Source: Halobacteria archaeon
GTDB taxonomy: Bacteria; Pseudomonadota; Gammaproteobacteria; UBA9214
Assembly (NCBI GenBank): GCA_013041945.1
Contig: JABDRC010000225.1
Coordinates: forward strand, 1 to 5,758
Direction of reading: 5' to 3'
Length of the DNA stretch: 5,758 bases
Both the position numbers and the translations under genes were made by a program. The notes under the pieces are model-generated. The model did not search any database and was not told the DNA's origin. It worked only from the letters and a program-made list of their open reading frames with translations. This document shows, piece after piece, positions 4,313 through 5,758 of this stretch; positions within the stretch are counted from its first letter, which is position 1; each line of letters starts with the position of its first letter.

Positions 4313-5758
4313 TCAGCCGGCCGACTGGCCGGAGAACAGGCGCCAGATCGTGCCGATCGGCCGGTCCTGACCGGTGCAGACGTAATAGAGGGCGTGGTAG
4401 TTGTGTGTGGTCCAGCGCATGTGGGTTTCGGCGTGGCGGCGGCCGCAAAACAGCAGCTGGTCGCCGGGCTGCAACGCCGTCGCCTCGTCCGGGACCAGTT
4501 TTTCGTCCTGGTTGGCACGCTTGAGATACAGGGGGACACACGGCAATTGCTCGGTTGCCTCGCGCGGATCGGTCATCAGGTGGCCGAGGCGGACCTCGAG
4601 GCCCTTCTCGACGGCCTCGCACAGCGCGGGCGTCTGCAGGCTGTCGACGGTCAGGATCCAGGTTTCCGGCGGTGAATCGGCGACAATGCCGACCACGCGG
4701 CTGACCAGTACATTGGCCCACTCCTCGGTCTGCCGGGTCGCCTGACGCAGGAAGTGCGCCAGCAGCGGGTTGGTCAGCAGGTCGATAATGCGCCGGCCGA
4801 TCAATACGCCGGATTGCATGACCATGTTGATGTCGGCCGCGGCGAAGATGGCGTCATTGGTGCGCAGGTTCTGCCGTGCCACGGTATACAGGTCTGCCTT
4901 GATGTCACGCGCCGTCATGATGATGGACAGGTTGTTGGCATCGTCATCGGTCCCCGCAATGATGCCGACGGCGTCCTCGACGCCGGCCTCGTACAGGGTA
5001 AAGGCCTCGGTGCCGCGGCCCTCGATTGCCTCCTCCGGCGCCTCCGTGGCGGCGAGGTCCGATTCCACGATCACGGTCTGGATGCCCTTGAACGACAGGC
5101 TCTTCTGCACGGCCTTGCCGAAGCGGCCGTAGCCGCACAGGATCCAGGTGCCACGTGGCGGCGCGGAGAATTCATACAGCGGCGATTCCTGCAGGCTGGT
5201 CATCCATTCATAGACGAGGTACATGCTGGGTGACCTGAACAGCAGGGCGAAGCGCTCGGCAAAGGTGTCGAACGGGTTGATGATGTGGTCGGTGCCGAAC
5301 GAGGCCATGTTGGCCTCGGAGTCATGTGTCTCGGACCGGCATATGACGTGCAGCTCCGGCGCCAGCAGCTTGCAGCTGATGGCGATGGTCAGGTTGACAT
5401 GATCGACGTCGGTGAGGGCGAGGACGCCGGTGCATTGCGGGTGCCTGAGACCGGCCGCCAGCAGCATCGACGAGTCGGTCACGTCCGCGGTCAGCGTCGG
5501 GACCGCCAGCGGGAAATCCTCCAGCCGCAGGGTCTGGATGCGCTGGTCGTTGCGGTCGAGGCCGATGCAGCGGATGCCGTCCTCGGTCAGTTCGCGCAGG
5601 ATCAGTTGCCCGGCATCGCCAAGTCCGCACACCAGGTAGAACGGCTCTTGCAGGCGCCTGACCGCGCGGGTGAAGGTGGTGAAGGCGAGCACCCGTCTGA
5701 AGGCCGGGTCCTGGATGACGGCGAACAGCGTACCGATGGCATACAGCCAGGAGATCAC
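4313..5758 (-). CDS. Potassium channel/transport protein with two RCK (TrkA-N) domains, N-terminus beyond window edge
   Basis: The protein is inferred to be the cytoplasmic gating part of a K+ channel, where RCK domains bind nucleotides or ions and control the pore. Over the 481 visible codons, residues 1-18 look like the end of a last membrane helix (WLYAIGTLFAVIQDPAF). RCK domain one (about 40-160) has the Rossmann motif GLGDAG (45-50) and Asp68 after the second strand, typical of NAD(H) binding. RCK domain two (about 204-320) has GYGRFG (209-214) and Glu232 in the equivalent place. A TrkA-C-like region follows, ending in LQPGDQLLFCGR (429-440), then a tail with YHALYYVCTG. The frame is open to base 5758; the GTG there is probably an internal Val, and the pore with its selectivity filter should lie upstream, outside the window. 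A stand-alone Trk-system subunit is less likely, given the hydrophobic lead-in. The 74-aa gene lies 134 bp downstream. Confidence 0.88.
   Translation of the reverse strand: MISWLYAIGTLFAVIQDPAFRRVLAFTTFTRAVRRLQEPFYLVCGLGDAGQLILRELTEDGIRCIGLDRNDQRIQTLRLEDFPLAVPTLTADVTDSSMLLAAGLRHPQCTGVLALTDVDHVNLTIAISCKLLAPELHVICRSETHDSEANMASFGTDHIINPFDTFAERFALLFRSPSMYLVYEWMTSLQESPLYEFSAPPRGTWILCGYGRFGKAVQKSLSFKGIQTVIVESDLAATEAPEEAIEGRGTEAFTLYEAGVEDAVGIIAGTDDDANNLSIIMTARDIKADLYTVARQNLRTNDAIFAAADINMVMQSGVLIGRRIIDLLTNPLLAHFLRQATRQTEEWANVLVSRVVGIVADSPPETWILTVDSLQTPALCEAVEKGLEVRLGHLMTDPREATEQLPCVPLYLKRANQDEKLVPDEATALQPGDQLLFCGRRHAETHMRWTTHNYHALYYVCTGQDRPIGTIWRLFSGQSAG

Noticed and set aside
4179..4721. Upstream extension of the 74-aa gene's frame
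   Set aside because: It overlaps the potassium channel gene in another frame and has Arg/Pro-rich shadow composition; the ATG at 4178 has a GGAGG site.

Overview
The window is GC-rich and its genes are typical of a gammaproteobacterium. The SLC13-type anion symporter, class I glutaredoxin, double-RCK potassium channel and Ppx-type C-terminal domain all read like gammaproteobacterial family members, possibly of the Chromatiales or a related group; this placement is inferred from family resemblance only. There is no insertion sequence, CRISPR array, tRNA or rRNA. I find no convincing new multi-gene system: this looks like ordinary chromosome with one broken gene and several small unknown genes.

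Left part (1-924): an exported peptide-methionine sulfoxide reductase (msrA, minus strand, 3' end beyond the left edge) is divergent from a small basic protein of unknown function (679-924, plus). The roughly 240 bp between them include an AT-rich patch where promoters could lie, but no clear promoter can be assigned.

Middle (1040-3272): a complete DASS/SLC13 sodium-coupled anion symporter (plus, TTG start) converges on an unknown 141-residue protein (minus), with only 6 bp between the two stop codons. Upstream of the latter, also on the minus strand, is a glutaredoxin (grxC-like) with its own strong -10 box.

Right part (3306-5758): divergent from the glutaredoxin is a 5'-truncated remnant of an exopolyphosphatase gene (ppx/gppA family). 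It keeps only the last ~130 residues of the C-terminal domain. After a ~200 bp GC-rich stretch with short inverted repeats come two minus-strand genes: an unknown 74-residue protein and, upstream of it, a large partial gene for a potassium channel/transport protein with two RCK (TrkA-N) domains. The channel's pore-forming N-terminus lies beyond the right edge.

Functionally the window mixes thiol and methionine redox repair (MsrA, glutaredoxin) with ion and organic-anion transport (SLC13, K+ channel). Nothing in the sequence ties these into one pathway.
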